The translations under genes and the position numbers were made by a program. The notes beneath the pieces are model-generated. The model ran no database searches, was not told the DNA's origin, and saw nothing but the letters and a program-made list of their open reading frames with translations. This document shows positions 51,430 through 60,414 of a stretch of DNA of 64,000 bases, in pieces. This stretch comes from CAIUGU01 sp965279735. GTDB lineage: Bacteria > Pseudomonadota > Gammaproteobacteria > Steroidobacterales > Steroidobacteraceae. Where the stretch lies: positions 1,612,001 to 1,676,000 of the forward strand of contig OZ257260.1 in the NCBI GenBank assembly GCA_965279735.1. The letters are read 5' to 3'. Each line of letters starts with the position of its first letter. Within the stretch, counting starts at the first letter, position 1.

Positions 51430-52491
51430 TTACAGCGGAGCGTAGTCGACGTAGCCCTTCGGACCCGGCGAGTAGAACGTGTTCGTATCCCACGGTACCA
51501 GTTCTGCGCTCTTCGAGAAGCGTGCCGGCAAGTCCGGATTCGACGTAAACAGTTTGCCGTAGACGATGAAATCGGCAAGACCCGACTTGATTGCGGCATC
51601 GCCTGTTTCCTGCGTGAAGCCGCCCGCCGCTGCAAAGGTGCCCTTGTACAGCGGACGGAGCATGTCGAACGTCTCCGGAATCACCGTCCTCAACACGTGG
51701 AGATAGGCGAGACCCATGGGCGCAATCGCTTTCACGAGCGTTGTGTACGTCTCCTTCGGGTCGGCATCCTGGATGTCGTTGAACGGCATCCCCGGGGCAA
51801 TCTTGATTCCCACCTTGGTGCTTGAGCCCGCGGCCTTGATCATCGCTTCCAGCGACTCAATGACAAAACGGATGCGGTTCTGCACGCTGCCACCGTAGTT
51901 GTCCGTCCGCTGATTGCTGTTCGATGACAGGAACTGCATGGGCAGGTAGCCGGATGCCGCGTGCAATTCGACGCCCTCGAACCCAGCAGCGAACGCATTC
52001 CGCGTGGCTTGGGCATAACCCTCGATGACTCCTGCAACCTCGCTGGTCTCGAGAGCACGGGGCGTGGGATGTTCCTGCATCGCTTGCGAATCCGTCCAGA
52101 TCGTTCCGGCGGCCTTGATGGCAGACGGCGCGACGAGCGGATCCTTGGTATAGCGGTTTGCATCATGACCAATGCGGCCCACATGCATGAGCTGGCAGAA
52201 CATATGGCCGCCCTTGGCCCTGACTGCAGTCGTGATTTTTTTCCACGCCGCGATCTGCTCCGGAGATTCAATCGCAGGTGAACGGGCATAACCGAGGCCT
52301 ACCGCTGAGGGCGCGGTGCCTTCAGTCAGAATGAGACCAGCAGACGCACGCTGGCTGTAATACTCGATCGCGAGTTCGGACGGGACACCGCCCGCCAACG
52401 CCCGGCTGCGCGTCATCGGCGCCATCATGATGCGATTCCTGGTGTCCAGGTTGCCGATGCGGCCCGGCGACAAGAGATTGATGTCCGACAT
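51430..52491 (-). CDS. Old Yellow Enzyme-family (NemA-like) reductase
   Basis: 353 residues. LLSPGRIGNLDTRNRIMMAPMTRSRA, LILTEGTAPSAVG, FCQLMHVGRIGH and SSNSNQRTDNYGGSVQNR are OYE/NemA blocks; FMN-dependent reduction of activated C=C bonds or nitro groups is the usual role. The substrate-binding pair normally H-x-x-N or H-x-x-H is H177-A-A-S180, so one partner is replaced by serine. It probably heads or stands beside the catabolic block to the right, 152 bp from it. Confidence 0.88.
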   Translation of the reverse strand: MSDINLLSPGRIGNLDTRNRIMMAPMTRSRALAGGVPSELAIEYYSQRASAGLILTEGTAPSAVGLGYARSPAIESPEQIAAWKKITTAVRAKGGHMFCQLMHVGRIGHDANRYTKDPLVAPSAIKAAGTIWTDSQAMQEHPTPRALETSEVAGVIEGYAQATRNAFAAGFEGVELHAASGYLPMQFLSSNSNQRTDNYGGSVQNRIRFVIESLEAMIKAAGSSTKVGIKIAPGMPFNDIQDADPKETYTTLVKAIAPMGLAYLHVLRTVIPETFDMLRPLYKGTFAAAGGFTQETGDAAIKSGLADFIVYGKLFTSNPDLPARFSKSAELVPWDTNTFYSPGPKGYVDYAPL

Positions 52492-52643
52492 GAATGTTTC
52501 CTGTTGATTGATACGGTGAGCGATTCTTTGTGACTCGAAATGCAGCGCTGCGACGCTTAAGTGCGAAGGCGCTCAGTGCCTGGCTAGTGAGGCCGGATCG
52601 GCCTCGACGCCTGGCATGGCAATCAGTGTAAAGGTTTCCGGGA

Positions 52644-53444
52644 TCAGCCGACCGGTTTGCACGGCTGCGGATCCCACTTCGCGCCATCCTTCTCACGCCT
52701 GAAATGGGAGCTCGTGTAGTACTGCTGCGCCAGGTATTCAGGATCATCGACCAGTGTCGTGACCACGAACCACTGCTCGCCGCTGTCCAGCGCGAAAACG
52801 TCGAAATACTCGGTCATCCGGGCATTCTCGCTGTAGGGAATGCCGTTCCTGCGCAGCCACCCTGCCGTCATGTCGGTGGTCGTCACCATGAGCGAGTCGC
52901 CGCCTTTGGCGGGCGGAGCTCCCGGAATCGGGGGCGCCCGGAACGGCGCCGGGGGTGCAAACACCCACGTGGCCGCCGAATACCCTTGCGCGCTTTTGGC
53001 GACGCCTGCAGGCCGCGGCTTGCCGAAGACCAGTCGCCGTGTCTGCTGACCCGCGTCCGTTTCTACTTTAAGCACCTCATCCGATTCCCACGACACCCGC
53101 ACGCGCGTCGGCATGCGCATCAACGCAGCGGCCCCGAACGCCTTGCATGACCCGTCGGTAGAAGGATCCCATTCGTTTGCGACCTTTCTGCCGTTGGGGT
53201 TGAGAGGAATGCTGCTCGCATCGCCCTTCGGCCGCGTCGTCATGCGCCACAGCCAGTCTTCGGTCACTACCGAGACCCAGTTGCCCGTCATGTCGAAGGG
53301 CGCTCCTGCCCTGTTCTGCGGCGGAGGGGGTGGTGCAGGCGCCTGACCCGCCGAGGCGGAAAACACGACCACCGACAGACCGAAGAACAGGGCCAGCCGG
53401 GCCGCAGTCACCCATTTTCCTGAAACAGTTGAGTTGGCGTTCAT
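52644..53444 (-). CDS. Secreted protein, family B copy 1
   Basis: 266 residues from the ATG at 53444, one base after the MBL gene stop. The signal peptide ends at SASAG, then a Pro-rich linker. The core FDMTGNWVSVVTEDWLWRMTTRPKGD, AALMRMPTRVRVSWESDEVLKVETDAG and WLRRNGIPYSENARMTEYFDVF aligns throughout with the gene at 58.5 kb. The pattern (GNWVSVVTEDW, then beta hairpins, then EQWFVVTTLVDDPEYL) suggests a calycin-like binding barrel. No catalytic motif. Family name unknown to me. Confidence 0.72.
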   Translation of the reverse strand: MNANSTVSGKWVTAARLALFFGLSVVVFSASAGQAPAPPPPPQNRAGAPFDMTGNWVSVVTEDWLWRMTTRPKGDASSIPLNPNGRKVANEWDPSTDGSCKAFGAAALMRMPTRVRVSWESDEVLKVETDAGQQTRRLVFGKPRPAGVAKSAQGYSAATWVFAPPAPFRAPPIPGAPPAKGGDSLMVTTTDMTAGWLRRNGIPYSENARMTEYFDVFALDSGEQWFVVTTLVDDPEYLAQQYYTSSHFRREKDGAKWDPQPCKPVG

Positions 53445-53445
53445 T

Positions 53446-54543
53446 CTATTTTCCCTTCCCGCCTGTCGCTGCTTCGCCCAGTTGCTTGTAGATGGTCTCG
53501 ATGAACATATCGGTCGTCCAGAATCCGCTCGTGGACCCATACCGCGCGTCGTAGTCGATGGTCGGCCGCGCGGCCTTGACCTGCTCGAGCGTCATTTTCT
53601 TGTCGACCATGGTCTGGATGCGATTACGAATGATGGTGATCATGTCCCGGTAATCGAAGACTTCGGATTCATCACCTACGCGGCCGTGGCCGGGGATGAC
53701 CATCGTGCCGCCTTCCTCATTGAGATCCGGGATCGCGACATCGACGATGTGGTTCAGCGCATCGATGATTCCGTTGATGTGCCCGCCCCTCGACACATCG
53801 ATGTACGGATAGCCAGTCGTGTTCCAGATATCGCCGGCGCTGATGACGTCGGAGCCCCTGAAATACACCATCGTGTCGGCATCCGTGTGGGCGGCAGGCG
53901 CGTGCAGCAGCTCCACGCCTTCGCCGTTGAAGTACATCGTGTACTTGTCGCCCGAGTAGTATTCGCCCGGCACGTTCCGGGGATCGGTCGCTTGCGGCGT
54001 GTTCTCTACTTTAAGGAGATTGAACTGTACGTTCTCGTGGGCGATGACCTGGGCGCCGAACATGCCTCCCGGGTTGTCGTTCCGCTCGTTGCCGCCAAAG
54101 ACCTTCGACCCTGTTCGGCCGATCAGGTAGTTGCCGCCGAGGTGGTCTTCATGCGAATGCGTGTTGAGGATGAACCGGAGCGGCTTGTTGCCCGCAATCT
54201 TCCTGATTTCCACCAGCAGTTTGTCCGCCATCTCCGCGTATGACGTGTCGACCAGCAGGACGCCTTCATCGCCCACCTGCATCGTCACATTCCCGCCCGC
54301 CCCTTGCAGCACATAGATATTCCCCTTCACGTGCATCACGCCGACCTGGACCGCGGAAAAATCACGCGGTGCGGCCGGGGCCGGGCGTGCAGCGCCCCGC
54401 GCGGGCTGCGCACCATAGGCTGTGCCCGCGCCCAGCACGCACAGCACCGCAACGGCGAGTGGCATCCATCGCCCGCTGCAATTCAGTGCCCCTTGGGTTG
54501 ACGGTGCGTCACCGTCTGCATGCTGTGAAAACCCGTTGCCCAT
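53446..54543 (-). CDS. Secreted MBL-fold hydrolase with intact metal site
   Basis: 365 residues from the ATG at 54543 (GGAG upstream). Signal anchor about residues 27-44. The metal loop is NTHSHEDHLGGN (H129, H131, D133, H134), then AHTDADTMVYF, SAGDIW and PGHGRVGD, so all usual Zn ligands are present. It is the middle gene of a module with the family A gene upstream and the family B gene downstream. The reaction is likely hydrolytic; substrate unknown. Compare the degenerate paralogue at 59.3 kb. Confidence 0.86.
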   Translation of the reverse strand: MGNGFSQHADGDAPSTQGALNCSGRWMPLAVAVLCVLGAGTAYGAQPARGAARPAPAAPRDFSAVQVGVMHVKGNIYVLQGAGGNVTMQVGDEGVLLVDTSYAEMADKLLVEIRKIAGNKPLRFILNTHSHEDHLGGNYLIGRTGSKVFGGNERNDNPGGMFGAQVIAHENVQFNLLKVENTPQATDPRNVPGEYYSGDKYTMYFNGEGVELLHAPAAHTDADTMVYFRGSDVISAGDIWNTTGYPYIDVSRGGHINGIIDALNHIVDVAIPDLNEEGGTMVIPGHGRVGDESEVFDYRDMITIIRNRIQTMVDKKMTLEQVKAARPTIDYDARYGSTSGFWTTDMFIETIYKQLGEAATGGKGK

Positions 54544-54591
54544 GAAAAATGCTCCAGCGGAATCTTGTCGATACGTCTGCATGGCAATGCT

Positions 54592-55506
54592 TCAGCGGAC
54601 TGGAGCGCTGATCGCTCGCAGCTTCTTCTGGAATTCAGGCAGCGTGGCTTCGGCGCCCCCGCGGACCATCTCGATCGGCAAACCGACGGACTCCGCGTAT
54701 TCACGGCTCGCTGTCTCATCACCCAGTTCGTGATACGGAATCACGCCCATCGGCCGGGGAACCTCGATGGCATAACGGCAGGGATACGGCGTCATCGTGC
54801 CGTTCGGGATGTAGCGGAAATTATTGGTGTGGATGTAAGGCTCCGTCAGATATACGGGATCCTCGACGAACTGGACATGGGTGAGCGTCTCGCCATGCCG
54901 GTAGAACCGGTCGACCACCGTCGCCCGATCGCTCACCACCACACCACTGCGGCGAATGTAGGAGGACTTCAGATGCGTCGTCTTGACCACGAGCACCTGC
55001 CCCTCCCATCTGCCGGTCGAAAAGCCCTGCCAGGTATGCGGCGTCATCTCGGAGGGATGTGGACGGCCATCCATCCAGATCGTCCGCTCCGGACCCCCCG
55101 CCCACTGCTGCCGGGTGTTGATGCTGAGCAGATCCTGCGACCGCTCATCGCGCTCGTGCCACACGCGCATGGCACCCACGGCACGAAAGCCATAGAACAC
55201 CGGATGGGGTTTGCACTGATGCTCGGGCACCGTCAGCAGGCTGGGATCCCACGAGTCCGCGCGCACGCGCGAGGCTTCGTTGATGGGCATCCCGGTGTAA
55301 TCCCCGGCGGGCGGACCCTGACCCCGCTCTTCGGTATCTTCGTGCATGACCGGCTGCCAGTAGCCGTCGAATATCGCGGCCTGCGCGTGCACCGCTTCGC
55401 TCGATAGCGTCAACAGCAGCCACACCAGCGCCACTGCGCTGCCGGATATCTTCGCGAAGATCTTGTTGGTCACGGCATCAATCCTCATAGCCAAATCAAT
55501 CTTCAT
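54592..55506 (-). CDS. Secreted protein, family A copy 1
   Basis: 304 residues; start 55506 or an internal ATG at 55488, neither with a clear ribosome-binding site. A signal peptide or anchor ends near VHAQA. The core AGDYTGMPINEASRVRADSWDPSLLTVPEHQCKPHP, TIWMDGRPHPSEMTPHTWQGFSTGRWEGQVLVVKTTHLK and HVQFVEDPVYLTEPYIHT aligns with the gene at 57.6 kb. Family function unknown; widespread in secreted catabolic clusters by my recollection. It leads the module, 48 bp before the MBL gene. Confidence 0.75.
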   Translation of the reverse strand: MKIDLAMRIDAVTNKIFAKISGSAVALVWLLLTLSSEAVHAQAAIFDGYWQPVMHEDTEERGQGPPAGDYTGMPINEASRVRADSWDPSLLTVPEHQCKPHPVFYGFRAVGAMRVWHERDERSQDLLSINTRQQWAGGPERTIWMDGRPHPSEMTPHTWQGFSTGRWEGQVLVVKTTHLKSSYIRRSGVVVSDRATVVDRFYRHGETLTHVQFVEDPVYLTEPYIHTNNFRYIPNGTMTPYPCRYAIEVPRPMGVIPYHELGDETASREYAESVGLPIEMVRGGAEATLPEFQKKLRAISAPVR

Positions 55507-55828
55507 ACTGAGAGTGAACCGCCCGCCACAGGCAGACTCGAGATGATCAGCGTTTGAAAAAATTGACCAGAGACTTGCGCCGGAATCTGTCCGTCACGAC
55601 AGGCCTTTGATCGTTGCCGTCTTCAGGTACGCCCCCCAATCTGATACGGCGCTGGATTTTATTTGTTCAATATACAATTCTTTGGCCTTATCGCAAACGC
55701 TTTTATGCCGCCACCGCGGTGCACAAGTAAGGGCTGCCAAATAGGGCAAGGCACGCGAACCAGCCCGTGCACAGGGCGCATGTGTTCATGCGGCGTACAC
55801 TCGATCGCACGGGGAGGTTCCTGAGGCC
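55507..55828. other. 322-bp divergent intergenic region
   Basis: Lies between the family A gene (leftward) and the amidohydrolase (rightward). AT-rich near 55660-55690 (TTTATTTGTTCAATATACAATTC), a likely promoter. No gene seen. Confidence 0.55.
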
Positions 55829-57574
55829 ATGAAAAAAGACAAGCGGACGCAGTTTTCCCGCCGCCATTTCCTGGGTACTGCGTTGGGAGCGGGAATGGCG
55901 GCAGCGGCCGATCAATCTTTTGCCGCAACGTCCGCAGCCTCGGCGCCCACGATGTCCAGGGATGTGGTCCTCATCAACGGTCGCATCCATACCATGGACG
56001 CACGTAACACCATCGCGAGCTCGGTGACGATTCGCAATGGACGCATCGTGGCGGTCGCTGCCGAATCACCGCGCGGCGCAGCACTTCGCGGCGTGGAAGT
56101 CATCGATCTGCGGGGCCGGACCGTCGTTCCGGGCCTCATCGAAACCCACCTGCACGGCCTCGATACTGCCGACCGGGTGGGTTACCACACGCTGGAGCTG
56201 GAAAGCGCCGGCACTCTCCGGGGTGTGCAGGAAGTGCTTGCCGATCAGCGAAAAACGGTCCCTGAAGGCCAGTGGATCACGGCGATCGGCGCCGCGAATA
56301 CGAACCTGTGGGCGGAGCATCGTTTTCCGACACTCAAGGAACTGGATGACGCCGTGCCCGATCGACCCGTGCTGCTGTACCAGGGTTTCAGCGGGGCAGC
56401 GGCGACCAACACGCTGGGCAAGAAATTCTTCGACGCCGCCGATGCCGCACCGCCGCTTCACCCGGACTATGGAGGAGTGCGTGCCGCGGAGAACGGTGCC
56501 ATCGCCCAGTCGAACAATCTGACTGGTGGTCCGTCAACGAATGCGCTGTACCTGCTGCGACGCCTGCAGACCTTCGAAGACAGGAAGCGCAACGCACTGC
56601 GCACGATGGCGTACTCGACGAGCCTCGGCCTGACCACCTGGCTTGATAAATCGACGATCTATGCCCTCGGACCGCTGCACCCGCGCCAGGGTTCGGCGGC
56701 CGTTGATCCTTACCGGTTGCGCGATCCCTGGAACGTGCTCCACAACGAAGGCCGCATGACGATGCGGGTGCAGATGGACTTCACGTGTTTCGCCGAGCGT
56801 GACGACAACGCGATGCTGAAGGAATACCTGCGCAATGCCTTGCCGTACTTTGGCGACGACATGTTGCGGACCGCCGGCATCGGCGAATGGCCTGCGCCTG
56901 CAGTCGAGATCGAGCAAACGCGCGCGGCACAGCGGCTGGTTGCGGAGGCAGGCTGGCGCTGCGACAACGACGCCTCGAATCTCGAGACCTTGACGCGCGT
57001 TGTCGAACAGATCGAGACAGTCAACAGGGAATTCGATATCACGGCGATGCGCTGGAACGTGAACCTCCTTGGCTCAAGCGTCGGCTGGGTGACCCCGCAA
57101 CACCTCGACCGGCTCCATGCCCTGGGCTGCAGCATCCAGCTTTCTGCAAATAACTGGGTCAATTCCGTTGAAGCCAAGGTGGTGGGTCACGCGTACAGGA
57201 CGATCAACCAGCACCCCATCCCCAAAAGCCTGTTCAGCAACGCAACGCACATCTCCCCGCTGAACCCGTGGCTGCATCTCTACTACGTTGTCACCGGCGT
57301 GAATTCCTACGGCCAGCAGGTCAATCCGGATGAGTCCCTCACACGGGAAGAGGCGCTTCGACTGCGCACGCGTGCGAGCAGCTGGCACCTGAGGATGGAG
57401 GACAGGCTCGGAACACTCGAGCCCGGCAAACTGGCAGACCTCGTCGTTCTCGATCGCGACTACTTCACGGTGCCTGACATCGAGATCAAGAAGATCCGGT
57501 CAGTACTGACGTTCGTCGACGGCAGGATTGTCCACGAAACAGCGGGCGTTCGAGGAAAAGCGGCAACCGGCTAA
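55829..57574 (+). CDS. Tat-exported amidohydrolase (YtcJ-like)
   Basis: 581 residues. A Tat signal FSRRHFLGTALGAGMAAAADQSFA. Amidohydrolase start VVLINGRIHTMDARN, the metal motif VPGLIETHLHGLD (HxH), the C-terminal LEPGKLADLVVLDRDYFTVPD, as in YtcJ/adenine-deaminase-like hydrolases of the periplasm. It is the only rightward gene between two leftward copies of a secreted-protein module, and converges with the second copy (3 bp between the stops). The substrate is probably an amide, lactone or cyclic ester, by family only. Confidence 0.88.
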   Translation: MKKDKRTQFSRRHFLGTALGAGMAAAADQSFAATSAASAPTMSRDVVLINGRIHTMDARNTIASSVTIRNGRIVAVAAESPRGAALRGVEVIDLRGRTVVPGLIETHLHGLDTADRVGYHTLELESAGTLRGVQEVLADQRKTVPEGQWITAIGAANTNLWAEHRFPTLKELDDAVPDRPVLLYQGFSGAAATNTLGKKFFDAADAAPPLHPDYGGVRAAENGAIAQSNNLTGGPSTNALYLLRRLQTFEDRKRNALRTMAYSTSLGLTTWLDKSTIYALGPLHPRQGSAAVDPYRLRDPWNVLHNEGRMTMRVQMDFTCFAERDDNAMLKEYLRNALPYFGDDMLRTAGIGEWPAPAVEIEQTRAAQRLVAEAGWRCDNDASNLETLTRVVEQIETVNREFDITAMRWNVNLLGSSVGWVTPQHLDRLHALGCSIQLSANNWVNSVEAKVVGHAYRTINQHPIPKSLFSNATHISPLNPWLHLYYVVTGVNSYGQQVNPDESLTREEALRLRTRASSWHLRMEDRLGTLEPGKLADLVVLDRDYFTVPDIEIKKIRSVLTFVDGRIVHETAGVRGKAATG

Positions 57575-57576
57575 CG

Positions 57577-58473
57577 CTACAGACAGTTCAGGAACGCCGA
57601 GCAATTGCACGCACGCTGGCACATCTGTGGCGCGGGCGTTTCAGCGGCGGGCATCTTCTTTCGGTATTCCGGATACAGCGTATTGGCCCCTCCCCGCACG
57701 GCTTCCATCGGCAACCCGTACCATTCGGCGACTTCCTTGAGACTCGGATTCTCGCCGGGCAGGTAGTGCGGAACGCTGTCGCCATCCATCGCGCCAGGGA
57801 CCTCGGTGACGTATTCGCAGTAATACTGCGGCAGTGACTGGCCCGGATCCAGAAACCAGTTCTGGCTGTGGACGGAGGGCTCGGTAAAGAACACGGGATC
57901 ATCGACGACCGTGACGACGGTAAGGATGTCGCCGTGCCGCATCCAGTGTTCCGTCACCGTGCGCTTGGCACTGCTCGGCACCTCATTGCGGCGGTGATAG
58001 TTCTCTTTCAGGTGAGTGGTCGTGATGGTGAGCTCGTTGCGATTCCAGACCCCGGTAGAAAAACCCTGGAACGTATGTTCTGCATACTCGGGCGGATGCG
58101 GCCGGCCATCCATCCAGATCGTGCGGCTGCTGCCCCAGGCCGACATGTATGTTTCGAATGCCGCCAGTCGCCGGGTCAACGGGTCGAATTGCCTCTTCAC
58201 ACTGATATTGCCGAGGCCGCGCATGCCGTAATCGGACGAATGCGGCCGACATTGATACTGCATGATCGAGAGCCTGTTGGCGGCGTAACTGTCGCCACGG
58301 AGTCTTCCCGCCTCGTTGATGGGCAGCCCCATGTAGTCGCCGACCTCAGGTCCCGGAATGCGATCAGAAGCGTCTTCGTGATAGGCCGGCTTCCACTCAC
58401 CGCTGAAGTCGACCTCGCCGTGCGCACTCAAGCATCCGAAAAGCAGCGCTGCAAATATCGAATATCTGTTCAT
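57577..58473 (-). CDS. Secreted protein, family A copy 2
   Basis: 298 residues from the ATG at 58473. Signal peptide MNRYSIFAALLFGCLSAHG. The core VGDYMGLPINEAGRLRGDSYAANRLSIMQYQCRPH, TIWMDGRPHPPEYAEHTFQGFSTGVW and VVDDPVFFTEPSVHSQNW matches copy 1 at 54.6 kb. The C-terminus ends in a Cys-rich MCQRACNCSAFLNCL not seen in copy 1. Here family A is the last gene of its module rather than the first. Confidence 0.76.
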   Translation of the reverse strand: MNRYSIFAALLFGCLSAHGEVDFSGEWKPAYHEDASDRIPGPEVGDYMGLPINEAGRLRGDSYAANRLSIMQYQCRPHSSDYGMRGLGNISVKRQFDPLTRRLAAFETYMSAWGSSRTIWMDGRPHPPEYAEHTFQGFSTGVWNRNELTITTTHLKENYHRRNEVPSSAKRTVTEHWMRHGDILTVVTVVDDPVFFTEPSVHSQNWFLDPGQSLPQYYCEYVTEVPGAMDGDSVPHYLPGENPSLKEVAEWYGLPMEAVRGGANTLYPEYRKKMPAAETPAPQMCQRACNCSAFLNCL

Positions 58474-58484
58474 GGCGATTGCGC

Positions 58485-59276
58485 TCACTTGACCGAACAC
58501 GGCGATGGATCCCAGCCATTCGAATTCGGCTGCTTCTTGAAATCCGAGCTGGTGATGAAGGGTCCATTCAGGTAAGCAGGATCATCGACCACGGTGGTCA
58601 CGGTGAACCACTGATCCCCATTGGGCTCGACGTGATAGTCAAAGAACTCGCGGAGCTTCGCGTTGGCGCTGTAGGGCGGCCCGTTCTTGCGCAGATACCC
58701 GGGCCGCAAGTTAGTGGTCACGACTTCCAGCGACCCCCCGCCGGAGCCGATCCGGCTTGCGAACACGGGGATGTCTGCACCAGCCAGCGTCGTGACCAGG
58801 GGACGCTCCCAATTAGCGACCGAGTCACCTTGCCAGCTCGGGGCGGTAACCGCACCTTGCGGTGGCGTGAACTTGAGAAGCCGTGTCTGCGTGCCGGCAT
58901 CCGTTTCGATTTTCAACGTTTCATTGTCGGCCCAGGTAATCCGCACCCGCCCTGGAATACGCATGAGTGCGGGAGCGCCGTATGACCTGCACTGTTCGCC
59001 GGCCGCTGCATCGGCGTCAGGGTCCCAGGTAAGCCCCACTCTTTTTCCCTCGGCATTGAGGGGAATGCTTTGAAAGTCGCCGCGCACGGGCGTCACCATC
59101 CGCCAGCGCCAGTCTTCGCTCACTACCGAAACCCAATAGCCCGTGAGATCAACGGGGGCCGCCTCTTTGGCAGCCTTCGGTGGCTGCGGGGGTGGAGTTG
59201 CAGCACGCGGCCGCTGCGCGAACAGCGTTGCAGGCGTGCAGAGCAGGAGCGTCGCGATGATGGTGGAGAACTTCAT
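58485..59276 (-). CDS. Secreted protein, family B copy 2
   Basis: 263 residues from the ATG at 59276. Signal peptide MKFSTIIATLLLCTPATLFA, Pro-rich linker, then LTGYWVSVVSEDWRWRMVTPVRGDFQSIPLNAEGKRVG, ALMRIPGRVRITWADNETLKIETDAG and YLRKNGPPYSANAKLREFFDY, matching copy 1 at 52.6 kb. It lies 4 bp after the degenerate MBL gene and 11 bp before family A copy 2. Confidence 0.76.
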   Translation of the reverse strand: MKFSTIIATLLLCTPATLFAQRPRAATPPPQPPKAAKEAAPVDLTGYWVSVVSEDWRWRMVTPVRGDFQSIPLNAEGKRVGLTWDPDADAAAGEQCRSYGAPALMRIPGRVRITWADNETLKIETDAGTQTRLLKFTPPQGAVTAPSWQGDSVANWERPLVTTLAGADIPVFASRIGSGGGSLEVVTTNLRPGYLRKNGPPYSANAKLREFFDYHVEPNGDQWFTVTTVVDDPAYLNGPFITSSDFKKQPNSNGWDPSPCSVK

Positions 59277-59280
59277 GATC

Positions 59281-60225
59281 TCACTTGTTCGCCAGAAGAC
59301 TTGCGTGGATGGATTCGACGAACGCTGCGCCCCCTGCTCCGTATTCGGCGTCATAGTCGAGCGTCGGCCTCGTTCTTTGAATTTCCGCCAAGCTCATGCG
59401 CTTGTCGATCAGCGCCTGTACCCGATCGCGCACGATCGCCACCATGTTCCGGTATTCCACGACGTCGGCCTCGTTGCAGAGCCTGCCTTTACCCGGGATG
59501 ATTCGCGTACCGCCATCCTGCAGGCGCTCCGGCACGGCCAGATCGAGAACGTGATGCAAGGCATTCAACAATCCATTCACGCTGCCGCCGTTCGCTGTAT
59601 CGATCACCGGATATTCATCCGGCGTGAACAGATCCCCCACGGCGATCGTGTCGGACTTCCTGAACAGCACGATGCTGTCGCCGTCGGAATGCGCCTTCTC
59701 TTCGTGGAATACGAAGATGGGCTCGCCGTTGAAATAGATATCCTTGAACGGCAGGATGTAAACGTCCTGCGGCACCGAAGCAGGCGGGAACAACACCTTG
59801 GGATCGCGGGTCATCGCTGTCAGGCGAAGCAGCACACTCTCGTGCGCCACGAGCGTAGCTCCCGGCTGCCCGACGTTGGTCGCTCCGAAAACACCCAGCG
59901 CGGCCAACTCACCATTGCCGCCCGTATTGTGCAGATCGGCACTCGTATTGATGATGTAGCGGATCGGCGCGGGCGTCAGGGTCTTCACCTTCGCGGCAAT
60001 CTGCGCAGACATCCCGGCACGCAGGGCATTGACCAGTACTACGCCGTCCTTGCCGATCTGGACAGCTATGTTGCCCGCGCTACCCGCGTTCAACATGTAG
60101 ACGTTGCCCTGCACTGGCAGGATATTGAGCTCAATCGCGGTCTGGGGGGCTTGAGCGGCAAGGCTTGCCGTTGCGAACAACGAGCACAGGGAACAGAAGG
60201 CGAATCCAGCTCGGGATGATTTCAT
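59281..60225 (-). CDS. MBL-fold protein lacking metal ligands
   Basis: 314 residues with a signal peptide (MKSSRAGFAFCSLCSLFATASLAAQ). It aligns with the 53.4-kb MBL protein over its whole length, but NTHSHEDHLGGN has become NTSADLHNTGGN (residues about 93-104) and PGHGR has become PGKGR. AHSDGDS and VGDLF are kept. So most Zn ligands are gone and hydrolysis is unlikely; binding or a regulatory role is more likely. First gene of the second module copy. Confidence 0.82.
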   Translation of the reverse strand: MKSSRAGFAFCSLCSLFATASLAAQAPQTAIELNILPVQGNVYMLNAGSAGNIAVQIGKDGVVLVNALRAGMSAQIAAKVKTLTPAPIRYIINTSADLHNTGGNGELAALGVFGATNVGQPGATLVAHESVLLRLTAMTRDPKVLFPPASVPQDVYILPFKDIYFNGEPIFVFHEEKAHSDGDSIVLFRKSDTIAVGDLFTPDEYPVIDTANGGSVNGLLNALHHVLDLAVPERLQDGGTRIIPGKGRLCNEADVVEYRNMVAIVRDRVQALIDKRMSLAEIQRTRPTLDYDAEYGAGGAAFVESIHASLLANK

Positions 60226-60414
60226 GCGTCTCTTCTTCAGCGGACGTTCCGGAAAAGCGAAGGCCGCATCCTTTCTTCTTTCACGATTGCCGGCAAGACA
60301 GTCGATTGTTGCTTAGCCGCAAACCCCTCTCCCGGCTTCGCGGCCACAACAAACGGCGAAATTCACGTGAAGTCTCGCGCGTGTGTGGTACCCGTCCTTC
60401 CTGTTTTCCGCGTC

